64,000 nt of DNA from Strigamia acuminata (lineage: Eukaryota > Arthropoda > Chilopoda > Geophilomorpha > Linotaeniidae): NCBI GenBank assembly GCA_949358305.1, contig OX442318.1:11266517-11330516 (forward strand), in the 5' to 3' direction. The first letter of the stretch is position 1; the number at the start of each line of letters is the position of its first letter. Shown piece after piece: positions 53,601 to 60,463 of the stretch. Under the pieces are notes generated by a model. The model was given only the letters and a program-made list of their open reading frames with translations. It was not told the DNA's origin and made no database searches. The translations under genes were made by a program, and so were the position numbers.

Positions 53601-55444
53601 TTTGGCACAAGGTTTTTGTGTAGAATTGACAGATATGTCATTTAGTGCATTTTTAAAATATTCATAACCATTAACTATAGCATTTACAGCTTCAGTACTT
53701 GCTGACCACCATGTGTTACTCAACGTTTTAGGTACCTGACATGCCAATGGTAAATGGTCTTTGAATATTTTCCATCTACCAGTTAAAGCTGAAAAGAATT
53801 ATACAAGTTTTGTACAAACATGAATAATTTCGGAGCTTCTAAACAACTTTCCGCAGCTGATTCCCCAATTAAATTTATTGAATGTGATGCACATGGTACA
53901 TAAATGGCTAGATTCGAAAGCAAGCAAGTTTTGCACGAAAGATATGCCTACAGAGATTCACCAACGGAAAAACCTAAGCCATTCATCGAAAGCGTCGGAA
54001 CCCGAATCCGTAGTGGATAGTTCACCCGCCGTATTCAACTCTCTTCCAGTGAATACAAACAATAGAAAAACATGAACCATCTATCTGTAAATAAAATGGC
54101 ATGACAATCAAGTTCTAAGACTTCAACGTCATTTTACCTAATCAAACACACAGACAGCTGCCATTACACCATTGTTGTGCCCGTAGCGCATTATGGTGCC
54201 AGAAAATGACAATTATTTTTGCTGAAATTGTGTTTGTTTGTGTATACTGTACATATTTATGTTTACACGTTGAGACTCTTTATAGGAGGCGCCCAGCGTC
54301 CTTCAGTGCCCCTCTGTGCCAGGCACCCTTCTGTTCTGTAACAGACACCCATGCCTACAGATCCCCTAATCTGTGCCCATACCTTTCTGAGCCCGGCGCC
54401 CCTCTGAGCCCGGCGCCCCTGGGCTGCAGCCCAGTTAGCCCAATGGTAAAGGTGGCCCTGATTCCGTTAGTATTCATTTGTAATGTATAAATTATCGTTT
54501 GTATTGGTTTGCAACAAATTCTAGGCAGTGTGCTGCCAACTTGATGCTAGAATACACACACCCAATTTGACTTTTCTTTACAGATTCCGTTAGTAATCTG
54601 TTAGCATTGATTTGTAATGTACAAATTGGCGTTTGTATTGGTCCGTGCAAGCCGCAAAATCGATTTGACCGTTTTCGGGCACTCCGGGGAACAGACAGAC
54701 AGATGTATTTCTATACAGAAAAGTGTAGAAGGGGTTTAGAAGTCTAATATGTAATGCTTCCCTGCATTACAGATGTTTACTTGTTTAAAAATAAAAGGAA
54801 TTTTTTTGTCGCACGGCGATGCTCATACTTTCTGCCCAGCAGACATGGTCGGTCATTTCTGTTGGGAATAAGCGTTGCACGAAATAAAGAAGTGTGTTTG
54901 GTGATTGTTAAATTTACAAGTGATTTATTCATTTAAAACAAAAGGTTCAATACTACAAGATAATATGAACACTAATCTCTGATTGCAACACACAATCCTA
55001 TGTGATACTTTTCTATTGTTTTTTTCCAGTATGCCATTTGCCATCAAGGAGAACACAATTATGTGCAATTCTTCATCAATGGCCAAAAATGTGCGCACAT
55101 TGTATTACGAAGTTCATTTATCTACTGATGTTGAAAAAGAATGTGCTTGTCCACGACCTTGTCAAATTCTGACGTACAAACATACCTCATACAATTATCC
55201 AACTGACTTAGGTATGCCCTTGTTTGGAGCAATATTCAACATGTTTACAAATAAAGTTGAGTTCATAAAAGAAGAATTCTTGTATTCGTTCGGAACTTTG
55301 GTCTCCGACGTTGGAAATGCATTAGGCCTTACACTTGGAATTTCTCTACTCATTCTAATGCACATCACGTGTAATCAACTTTTTCCTTTCGTTCGCATGA
55401 ATTATAATGCTGTATTTAACAGAAATTTACCAAATCCCAAATAA
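35603..55444 (+). CDS. two-domain DEG/ENaC channel, gene 2, second-domain half
   Basis: Coding resumes at 35618 after the duplicated target bases. Exons 35618-36091, 37667-37745, 37809-37921, 37951-38049, 38321-38430 and 55030-55444 join in frame to 429 residues. With the first half this gives 804 residues. It contains a basic linker, TM1 around 425-445 of the joined numbering, FPNIITC at 466-472, GVCVKLSF, cysteine-bearing ectodomain exons, and TM2 with ALGLTLGIS (GIS 770-772). A 32-residue cytoplasmic tail follows TM2. Phases match gene 1 exon by exon; one gene-1 exon (13849-14087) is split into two here. The last intron is 16.6 kb because of nested transposons, but its donor and acceptor are intact. 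An LTR-supplied ATG at 35603 is in frame; use of it is speculative. Confidence 0.85.
36112..36532. mobile_element. hAT-type MITE next to a splice donor
   Basis: The ends read TAGGGTGTGC and GAACAGCCCTA. An 8-bp target duplication flanks it with one mismatch (GTTATTAG at 36104-36111, GTCATTAG at 36533-36540). The interior is rich in GCAAAAACCGC and its inverse, so it can fold back. It sits only 20 nt after the donor of the 35618-36091 exon. Confidence 0.7.
36541..37666. other. intron sequence of channel gene 2
   Basis: Intron between exons 35618-36091 and 37667-37745. I see no gene. The acceptor at 37665-37666 is preceded by a short T-rich run. Confidence 0.5.
38500..38893. mobile_element. 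piggyBac-type MITE in the last intron of channel gene 2
   Basis: Ends TTAACCCTCGCAGCCCCAACC and GGTTGGGGTGGGGAGGGTTAA are inverted and include TTAA target duplications. Internal inverted words (CATTTTTGACCCC and GGAGGTCAAAATTGA) extend the symmetry. Noncoding. Confidence 0.65.
39850..40100 (-). pseudogene. hAT transposase C-terminal (dimerisation) remnant
   Basis: The minus strand encodes a stretch with [20 protein letters not shown], the typical hAT C-terminal dimerisation motif of ZMYM1-like transposases, followed by [14 protein letters not shown]. The upstream part of the protein is separated by the 12.9 kb gypsy insertion. Confidence 0.75.
40239..41056 (-). repeat. 3' LTR of gypsy 2
   Basis: 818 bp, matching 52282-53099. 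On the plus strand it begins TGTCGCGTCC and ends GGGGTCACCACA. Confidence 0.93.
41059..41070 (-). other. polypurine tract of gypsy 2
   Basis: The minus strand reads GGGGGAGGGA two nt before the 3' LTR. Confidence 0.6.
41093..43915 (-). CDS. extra sense ORF of gypsy 2, unknown product, one in-frame TGA
   Basis: One frame runs from an ATG at 43915 to a stop at 41093, broken only by TGA at 42941-42943. The first part is 324 codons. After the TGA, 27 codons lead to a Met at 42859 and a further 588 codons. The first part has a compact N-terminal region (about 1-170) that looks folded, then Ser/Gly-rich sequence. The second part is rich in Pro and Glu/Arg, with several polyproline runs and helical stretches. 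There is no signal peptide, membrane segment or zinc knuckle, so it is not an envelope protein, and I do not recognise it. The TGA may be a nonsense mutation (CGA to TGA is common) or a read-through stop. Its length without other breaks argues for selection in recent copies. Confidence 0.7.
43916..44960. other. noncoding segment between pol and extra ORF of gypsy 2
   Basis: About 1 kb without a convincing frame on the element's sense strand. A 145-codon frame on the opposite strand (44233-44670) lacks motifs. The spacing suggests that the extra ORF is expressed from a spliced or separate transcript. Confidence 0.5.
44961..48935 (-). CDS. pol: gypsy 2 Pol polyprotein, integrase Asp-to-Asn
   Basis: 1324 codons as listed. 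The frame is open upstream to at least the gag stop at 49067 and is -1 relative to gag. Numbered from 48935: protease DSG at 64-66; reverse transcriptase YLDD at 409-412; RNase H with HTDAS around 555; integrase HHCC finger ([10 protein letters not shown] ... HCSRCQ); catalytic core with VDLMGPKP; then ISNNGPQF, where the second catalytic Asp is Asn987 (codon AAT at 45975-45977). The Glu of NPVERLNKD is kept. A GPY-type C-terminus (DGPYVIV) follows. The D-to-N change should abolish strand transfer by this copy's own integrase. No canonical slippery heptamer is evident at the gag stop. Confidence 0.92.
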   Translation of the reverse strand: MILRGMQVRTEAKTDDSWAELPFDLEVVPQKLRVFHCNVSKSHCETLCMLPVTIENQKLLGLLDSGADRSFISEDLVESLDIEDKMMKVNENVELLTANGYVKPRGVIKITIDWRGGNLSHPFLVLPSHDKVFLLGIDIMAKLKIQPNPITRSWNWISPEGERPIPVVPQKLLDEAQEKEEYERGLRKFVQDYDFVAFALELQRSNMVDTLVEEAALQVNEASLLRRILRKHERILTKTPGRTTEAVHEIELTTDKPIRVPYKGMNPQKRDIVTQMCQDMLDKGIVTEALGEYAMRIVLVMRPGSEPRLCIDYRPLNAITVIDPIQMPSIEAILRELAPFNWVTTMDLSKGYWQVELRPEDKLKTAFYSPIGRLMFNVMPFGLVNAPSTFQKLIESVLGDMLHDFVWAYLDDIIIASDTFEEHIEHIDRVVSRLAKAGLHVHPGKSKFCRKELAFLGYRIGVEGIAIDPEKVRAINGFPAPEDIKGVQRFMGMINFFGRLLPNLAEVAAPVTDLLQTDREFAWTAECEAAFNAIKQMLADVDKMPLPDLNRPFVLHTDASRVGLGAALLQKHTYNGVEQEVPCMFISRKIQGAEKNYTATELECLAVIWAVRKFRDYLEYTNFEVQTDHQALSWLMKLKEPSGRLARWQLELMACDITITYRPGKFNQVADALSRAPASDPHGPDDDGEDDSRLLYCPTPRRIWRLRKANELPVMEPADKTFCGFWTRTYQPAGTTDAKTEAAPPVVQETPKTPLRAFTATIEKKTQYAPPTRLEFIEHQATDAKCQIMTRFLEKGEYPIDMTNPHRRKQFAKEATSYLIDDGLLLKYHPTFQDDLSGAGNAIKVVVPVSLHTRLLWLMHGHPLASHAGIARTLYRVKQIFFWPGARQKITKFIRHCSRCQACRPRDKVARNTMFLGPYAPFDCWSVDLMGPKPTTSNRNMYILVIMDVATRWPELYALAKPSAENIAECLYDVALRFGFPRKLISNNGPQFRSKIYKEFCKKFKMEISNTSTYNPQTNPVERLNKDVKYALTVFTDVHNRWDEYLREIAFSIRSTVSRTRDFSPAFLNFARELRMPWDPRVAEAVNVLDPANPHEYVCRLEQTISDTYQHLMTHIFDLRERVAEKEGDLDFTNFKVNDLVWKETHILSNAARGIAAGLADKRDGPYVIVAEHGGNAYQLRRLTDNKNFQSINGRELKPYLPEFRQEIWLEGQTHSGQGGTVVDTFQNNNEIGEGADEDDEFFEAESQPADAPDPAGQTISEREEAEENTSEKEKTKLKEVNNTATSEMSDQVGADTTREQKRNLRPRKSKNPFIQDGKITGRN
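49067..52186 (-). CDS. gag: gypsy 2 Gag, long coiled-coil type
   Basis: 1039 residues, longer than most gypsy Gag proteins. The central part (about 245-420) is extremely Glu/Arg/Lys/Gln-rich and predicted coiled coil. A charged Asp/Ser/Pro-rich region follows, then a retrotransposon capsid segment with [16 protein letters not shown]. One CCHC knuckle [14 protein letters not shown] lies at 990-1003. It starts at ATG 52186, only about 75 nt after the primer-binding site, and ends TCG AAG AAA TAG with pol in the -1 frame. Confidence 0.9.
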   Translation of the reverse strand: MSDQDEQSASDNERPTLEKGKRTSDYNLRSGGPVPEQSAKAKARANRRKAKAQKEETAASLEALTEPEREPLSSDMPFVEDTDTEVLENQEEIRDTTTGRVPILVAEEKTETSRRTTTVDNNPSPAQSHHSAPLNETPARNTSGTPMASRASARPAPVSPEVAHLIHLSQQAARLKAVTNIPPGTSVWDSITILTKAICAAQAPTPVARPAAETPVAQETPSDVGNFVPDPHKALHESREKAREESRQETINRQRRVSAERRELWNEEEERLQREKRTMERTEEMVQEIREEQEAKIRREWNNTVEGRHREAQDYEDQFRALLAQRKAERLQKLREEAQRQHQKWEEQYHERMKAARARREKEQLLEQHEEWERYRWTDEYQAKKKAIIDEQKRWEAENWEKEAEKFQREYEQDVSERNKKEDPKTDKEPTGGSEAETKKRKSQDDDQPDKKSRNRNPSKRSERSAAIDALLNKKNANKDRERPGSEENKWYSFCGSSDEKEPPPSGDSKKSRDGEEVPPKGPRDHPQGDPSDPSDSSDDDDQSRPSSGPHRESRGSNQHHSDRPNASNRSSHSSRPSMQEGNFQDSAGRQYTMAELGRALLNSFRKEGIDLGHPGDEHNRAGERVKRKYGVRNEPAAEATGNIRWQHYVQTRFDGSWKAGDRFLDEVMRIKKATKATVADMLTHGLVELTTGSAREWYQGLKNPTWDDFLVRFDLRYGETPDEISNKLRGLRQAPGETLADYDARAKLLFARAPYEINPAGFTMIFYGGLSAHSQRILLDMRAPRTGNYRDVSNYLLTNTLEIEQRYYASLPPEEAEAHEKRLITSAERHKASEKLMRPSEYLSGIMSLTEASSGRTLTPKTGITLPSNPIAAPKKAPTTTAMQVTSTDLATSAKAEEASPPAAVAEPTEESSDEDDLHEHLENLSTGCNDQGPYLHHAHRALAITQFRAHARATKEKGAPGLKRRFPTAFVPKKPGFTPTGDKSNIKCYSCGEYGHYSDKCEKKAKVTSETQTMMKMMAELNIALAKNCQAQASSKK
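52261..52279 (-). other. primer-binding site of gypsy 2
   Basis: The minus strand reads TGGGGGCCTGTCCGGGATT two nt after the 5' LTR, with the same CG spacer as gypsy 1. The complementary tRNA would end AATCCCGGACAGGCCCCCA. This resembles a tRNA-Pro 3' end with a changed acceptor stem; the identity is not certain. Confidence 0.6.
52282..53099 (-). repeat. 5' LTR of gypsy 2
   Basis: 818 bp, matching 40239-41056. Confidence 0.93.
53256..53870 (-). pseudogene. hAT transposase middle-region remnant
   Basis: The minus strand shows [20 protein letters not shown] and [12 protein letters not shown], then, after a frame change and a stop near 53558, [20 protein letters not shown] and a basic stretch ([11 protein letters not shown]). 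These match the order of ZMYM1/DUF4371-type hAT transposases, whose C-terminus is at 39850-40100. The frameshift shows the transposase was dead or decaying apart from the gypsy insertion. Confidence 0.7.
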
Positions 55445-56379
55445 GAAATTACCTTTCTGTCTGTAACAATTGATTTAACTGGATGTCCAATTTATTACAA
55501 CGTATTTTACAATCTGCATTTGCATCATCACCACATTGTAATTTGTCTCTGTTGTTCTAAATGTCCATAACTTTGTACTCTATATGCATGCATACTAATA
55601 TGTTAATGTTAGTTTTAAGTTATTCTTATGTTGCTGTAACGTGTTTGAAAACGTGTGTATTGCGCGCACTAATGTATTGTTGTGAATTTTCGAATTCAGT
55701 TCGACTCGTCTACCTTATAGAGTAAACACTTGTTTTATGTTCAACCGTTCAACTCACTTTTCCCCGTTCATTTATCGACTTACAAGCGATTTTGCTAGCA
55801 TTACAGTTAATTGTCCCTTTCCTACACTAATTCAACCGTAAAATCATTTAAACTTGTTTACATTTTTCAACCAATCTAAACGTAAAATTTAACATTTAGA
55901 ATTTTACAACATCAGCATCTTGACTAATCTAGTAATCTCTAATATTTTCTATTTTTGAATGTTTCATTTTTATCAGAAATTATATTGTACACTTATTTGA
56001 TGCACTAAAATTAACAACATACAGTAATAAAATGTAAATTGCTATGTTAATTGTATTCGATCATAAGTAGAACAAGAAAAAAAGTGGTACAAGTGCAAGT
56101 GACTTGTTCATGAGCCCAGACCAGTAAGAAAATGGTCACAATTTGGTTAGCAATCGGTTAGAAATTGGCCACCTTTGGTCAATTTTTGGCTTTTCTGTCA
56201 CGCTTTGCTCGGCAGGTTTTGTTCACACGACAGAAACTCAAAAAATGTACCACAAATAATATAAACTATTTACAATGTAAATGTAATTTTCAATTGTAAT
56301 ATCATAAGCTTATTTATTAAACTGTTTGCAGAATAAATCCGAAAACAGTTTGTACTGTACTCACAGTTCAGTGAAATAA
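55445..56379. other. 3' flank of channel gene 2 and dispersed repeat
   Basis: No gene is supported. From about 55850 the sequence resembles 60-640 at the left edge (for example CTTATTTGATGCACTAAAATTAACA), so this is another copy of that low-copy repeat. Confidence 0.5.
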
Positions 56380-57232
56380 AATCATTAATAGCAAGCTTAC
56401 CTGGATTTGCTAATTTTATCTTCAAATCCAAAACATCGGCATGTCCTGTTTGTTTTGGCTAAAAAATAAAAAAAAGCGATGAGTAAGTAAAATTGGATTT
56501 TGTTGGTCACAAAACTATTCGAATCAGAATTAAATATGAATTAATTTACAGATACACACATGGATTTTAATTTTAAAAAAAACATTAACTTATTAATTCT
56601 GAATCCACTAACATTTAATTTCTCATCTTCATATCCCATGTCATTTTCACATTTTTCCTGAAAACATATAAATGTAAAATTAAATTCATACATTTAAGGT
56701 AATAAAATATAATCGTACATTTGAACATCTTCGATGTAGCTATCCAAAAGTTCCTGTCTTCAAGACTTAAAGACTTAAAGAGAAACCTAAACGAAAAACG
56801 AAAAAAAATCATTTAAAAAATATTTAAAAACCAATTGTTCATATATATTCGTACCTGATTCTATTGATGGATCGCGAATGTTCAACGGGGAATCAATGGC
56901 ATAAATCCTACAAAATTAATTGAATTTAACCAATACATCAAAAACTAACATTTATACTTTATCAGAACTGTAAAAAATTGCAATAATATTAAGACACGTT
57001 AAATAAAAATAAAAAACTAAACTAATATGCGAATTTTTCATATTTTACGATTCCTGTTGGCTTCCGTGACGTCTTCGCAGTCGCCTGGAAAGCTGGAAAC
57101 TCAATTCATCACGTTAGACATCCCCTTGGCTTCTACCAAATAAGCTAAATGCAAACTTAACAGGGAGCTGGAAGCGGGAAAGAGGCTTCCAGCGATAGGC
57201 CAAGAGTTTTAAATTAAAAAATAATCAAAATC

Positions 57233-57949
57233 CTACATTTGGCTGATCTTCGCGACTGCACTCCCCTTCATCTTCATCTCATGTCCACATTTCACCTGAA
57301 AAACCAAAAATATACAAAAACAAAATCAATAAAGAGAATTATGCATTATTCCATTTATAACTAATAATTTAAAAACTTACATTTGTATGTTCGACAGTAG
57401 TCACTACCTGTAACTTTCCACCCAAAGGCGAGACCTAAACTCGGACAAAAGAAGATTTAAAACAATTAAAACAGAATTACTCATGAGGGTACCTGAGTCT
57501 GCACGATCGTGAGTGCACAAATTGGCTAAACAATGTCAAATCAAACGGCATAAATCCTACAAAATTAATTCAACTTAACCATCACATCAACAACTAACAT
57601 TTATACATTACCAAACCTGTAAAAAAATCTTTATAGTATTAAAACACGTTCAATAAAACTAAAAAAAAATGCGAATTTTTAAATTACGATTTCAGGTTGT
57701 CTTCAGTGATGTTTTCGCAGTCGCCTGGACAGCTGAAAACTCAACTCATAAAGTTAAACATCCTCTTGGTCTCTACCAATTCAGCTAAATTCGAACCTAA
57801 CCGGGAGCTGGAAGTGGGAAAAAGGCTTCCAGCGAAAGACCAAGAGTTTTGAAATGTAAAACATCAAAATCCTACATTTGGCAGTCTTCGCGACTGCATT
57901 CCTCATCATTTTCATCTCCATCCCTTTTGCACTCACGTAGATATTTCAC
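57233..57949 (-). CDS. candidate small exons, duplicated and partly decayed, unknown family
   Basis: On the minus strand an exon-like block 57381-57434 (phase 0/0, encodes VSPLGGKLQVVTTVEHTN) is followed by a terminal block 57233-57295 with a stop. A paralogous terminal block 57872-57949 encodes VKYLREC then an acidic tail with EECSREDCQM and a stop; it is bounded by a TTTCAG acceptor. The copy at 57233-57295 has lost 15 nt and several cysteine codons. The surrounding 56880-57300 and 57490-57960 are tandem duplicates. Together with 514-618 these may be fragments of one small secreted-protein family. I do not recognise it, and no complete gene could be assembled. Confidence 0.25.
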
Positions 57950-58215
57950 CTGAAATCCATTTAATTTTCATTTTTTACCTGAAAAATAAAATTTAATATT
58001 AAAAATTGCAGCCAGAATTAACACTACCGAAAAAACATTTATTCGTACTGCCTTAATTACTAAATCAAAATCACGTAACATCTTGGGCCATCAAATATTC
58101 ATTAGACCGAATAAAAACCTTTAGTTTACACGATAAATTAAAAAGAAGTCCGAAAAATTATTTCGGAAAAAATGGCGGCTCAGACGATGCCGGGATGGCA
58201 CGGGATGAACTAATG

Positions 58216-58523
58216 CAGGGGTTCCCAAACTTTTTAGCATCGCGCCCCACTTTTTAAGCAAGGTGATCTTCTGCGCCCCACTTCATCTACCAGTGCATTA
58301 ATTTTTTAAAAAATATACTACTAAAAAAAAAAAAGAAGTTTTTATATAATTTTGCATAAAACTTTGTATAATTTTTTATGTAATTTTATATAATTTTGCT
58401 TAAAAATTTACAAAAATTTGCAAAATAAGCTTGTTTTATTTAGGCATGTATGATGGGTGCGCCCCACCAAAAATCAGCTCGCGCCCCACCAGTGAGGCGC
58501 GCCTCACCGTTTGGGAAACCCTG
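58216..58523. mobile_element. hAT-type MITE
   Basis: Ends CAGGGGTTCCCAAACTTTTT and CGTTTGGGAAACCCTG are inverted. An exact 8-bp target duplication AACTAATG lies at 58208-58215 and 58524-58531. GCGCCCCAC words are repeated inside both arms. Noncoding, 308 bp. Confidence 0.85.
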
Positions 58524-58531
58524 AACTAATG

Positions 58532-59650
58532 AACATCATTTTATAAACGTTTTTGAATTGTGTTCCTCGCTCGAAATCTCTCGCTAAAGCATCTTAAATT
58601 CCGTTTTCATTCTCATCAAATACAGGCGCTTAACCAGGAGCAACGAAAGATAAGCGGAAGATAACGCCGCGCGATCGTAAATCTTCGATTTCTCTCCTCT
58701 TTTAGATTTTTTAATAATTTAAACAAGTAAATATAAAAAACTACGTTTTGGAAAAAGGCTTTTATATTGGTGCTTCAAATCGCCGCCAGAGTGCGCTACT
58801 ACCGCAGATTGTTTCGTGATTGCCGTGATCGTGCCAAAAAAGCTTCAGCAAAGTACTTTTTCTAGACAATATTAAAAAACAAAATGTATGGGCAGACAGG
58901 AATTTTCATTTCAACCAGATTTAGCCTGGTTTCAGAATTTTTAGAACGTTTTTTGGTATCGAAAACATCAAAATCCGTATCGGGCGAACATTTTGGCATC
59001 CATTAAAGAACACGGGTTCCGCCAGGTGGCGCTGCGGTTTGAAAAATTACATTACAGGTCACGTTACAGGAACCGGAAGTACCGGAAGTCGAACCCCACA
59101 AACAAACAAACACACAAGTCAAGTTAAATAAAAGCCTTTAAAAACAAGTTCTCTCGACTTTGCCCTGTCAACACCAACATTCACCATTTGCACTCTCCAC
59201 GATCGGATTTCAAAAATCGGTAAGTCACTTCTGGTTTAGAATGCTTGCTGCCGTCTCGCGGTCCATCCACACCGATTGTTATTTACCGATGTTTATTTAC
59301 TGTCTTTATTTTATACAGAGGTATTCTTTTTTTTTAGAAGAAAAAAAGACATGAATTCCTACCTAACGAACCTTTTTCTCTCACCAATATTATTTCCTTT
59401 TTTCTTAACACTTTATTTTTCGTGACGTAACATTAACACCTTGAACTTGGATCCCTTTGACAACATTCACATTGTTTATCTTGGAAAGTTTCTTGACATA
59501 ACACAAACAAGTAAGTTACATTTAGTATTTATTTATTCCTAAATGAACATATTATTTTCATAACTAAATCAAATGATAGAACAAAACTGATTCATATAAT
59601 CCATTTTCCCGCATAAATAAATGGATAAAGTTAACTGATTGATTGATCAA
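58532..59650. other. spacer without supported gene
   Basis: No gene is supported. A short open frame at 59160-59354 has no motif. Confidence 0.4.
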
Positions 59651-60463
59651 TTATTCATTATCGTGTTTGATCATATCAGAAACCTTTTCACCAATCATCT
59701 GAAAGGGAGCAGTAGGATGGCCAGATAGAATATTGGGCATAATTGATGCATCAGCAACCGTAATACCATGCACTCTGCAACAAATGACGAAATAGTTACT
59801 ATAGTTAAATATAAACAATTGTTTCTCCACATAGATTACCTTAATCTGTGATCTACCACAGCCAAATGGTCACTTGCCGGCCCCATTTTACATGTAATGG
59901 TTGCAGGATCAAATTCTTGCAAAAGACCAAAGTATGTACAACGAGCACTGATGTGCAAGTCTCGAAATACCCATCTGAGCACCATATTTCTGAAACGCTT
60001 CTGTCGCAGCAGGTTTCATCACTAATATAACTCCTTCGACTGACGTCTCGATATCATCTGGATGAGGCAAAAAATTGGAATTTATAATGGGGTGATCGTG
60101 AGAATTATTGCTCGTAAGAGTTACATATCCACGACTTTTAGGACGTAGGACAACTTTAAGAAATGAAATGAAATCTTCAGTTAGTGACGGCAACAACGGT
60201 AATAAACGCTGAAATTTAGTGGTTAATTATTCAGTACTGCTGAAAATATCAATTTAAACTACAGTAGATTTACTTACAGGAATAATATCTTTTTGAGTAC
60301 TGGACTTATGTCGTCTGAATTAAAAAAAAACACTTTAATATCTGTATAGTCAGTAACATCTTTGACGAGTTTAGATTGGTAAAAAACAACTCCTTCTAAA
60401 GCTGCAGGAAAAGTCATAGGACCAGTCTTATTCGCATACCACTCGTCGAAGTATTCTGACCGT
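59651..60463 (-). pseudogene. GMC oxidoreductase (glucose/choline dehydrogenase-like) 3' end, decayed
   Basis: On the minus strand three exon blocks are seen: about 60278-60463, 59840-60208 and 59651-59774. Family signs are [43 protein letters not shown] and the C-terminal VADASIMPN with [19 protein letters not shown], the FAD-dependent GMC C-terminal domain. The middle exon needs a frame change near 59950-59970 and lacks about a dozen residues usually found before TCKMGP. The phase between the first two blocks does not match. The N-terminal FAD-binding half is missing, because the sequence breaks at 60464 where a TIR element begins. It is therefore a truncated pseudogene. Confidence 0.7.

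Larger units (their letters stand above)
39673..54460 (-). mobile_element. hAT DNA transposon, split by gypsy 2
   Basis: Ends CAGGGCCGTCTTTAC and GTAAAGGTGGCCCTG are inverted repeats. An exact 8-bp target duplication ATTCCGTT lies at 39665-39672 and 54461-54468, the hAT hallmark. Transposase remnants on the minus strand are divided by the gypsy insertion. Without the gypsy the element is about 1.9 kb. Confidence 0.85.
39068..54744. mobile_element. outer TIR element of a nested insertion
   Basis: Terminal inverted repeat GACTTCTAAACC on the left and GGTTTAGAAGTC on the right, each flanked by TA, fits a Tc1/mariner-like target duplication. Both ends continue into CTGTCTGTC-rich sequence (39108-39135 and 54690-54705). 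Its own body is about 0.9 kb (39068-39672 plus 54461-54744); the rest is the hAT element inserted in it. No transposase is seen, so it is non-autonomous. Confidence 0.6.
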
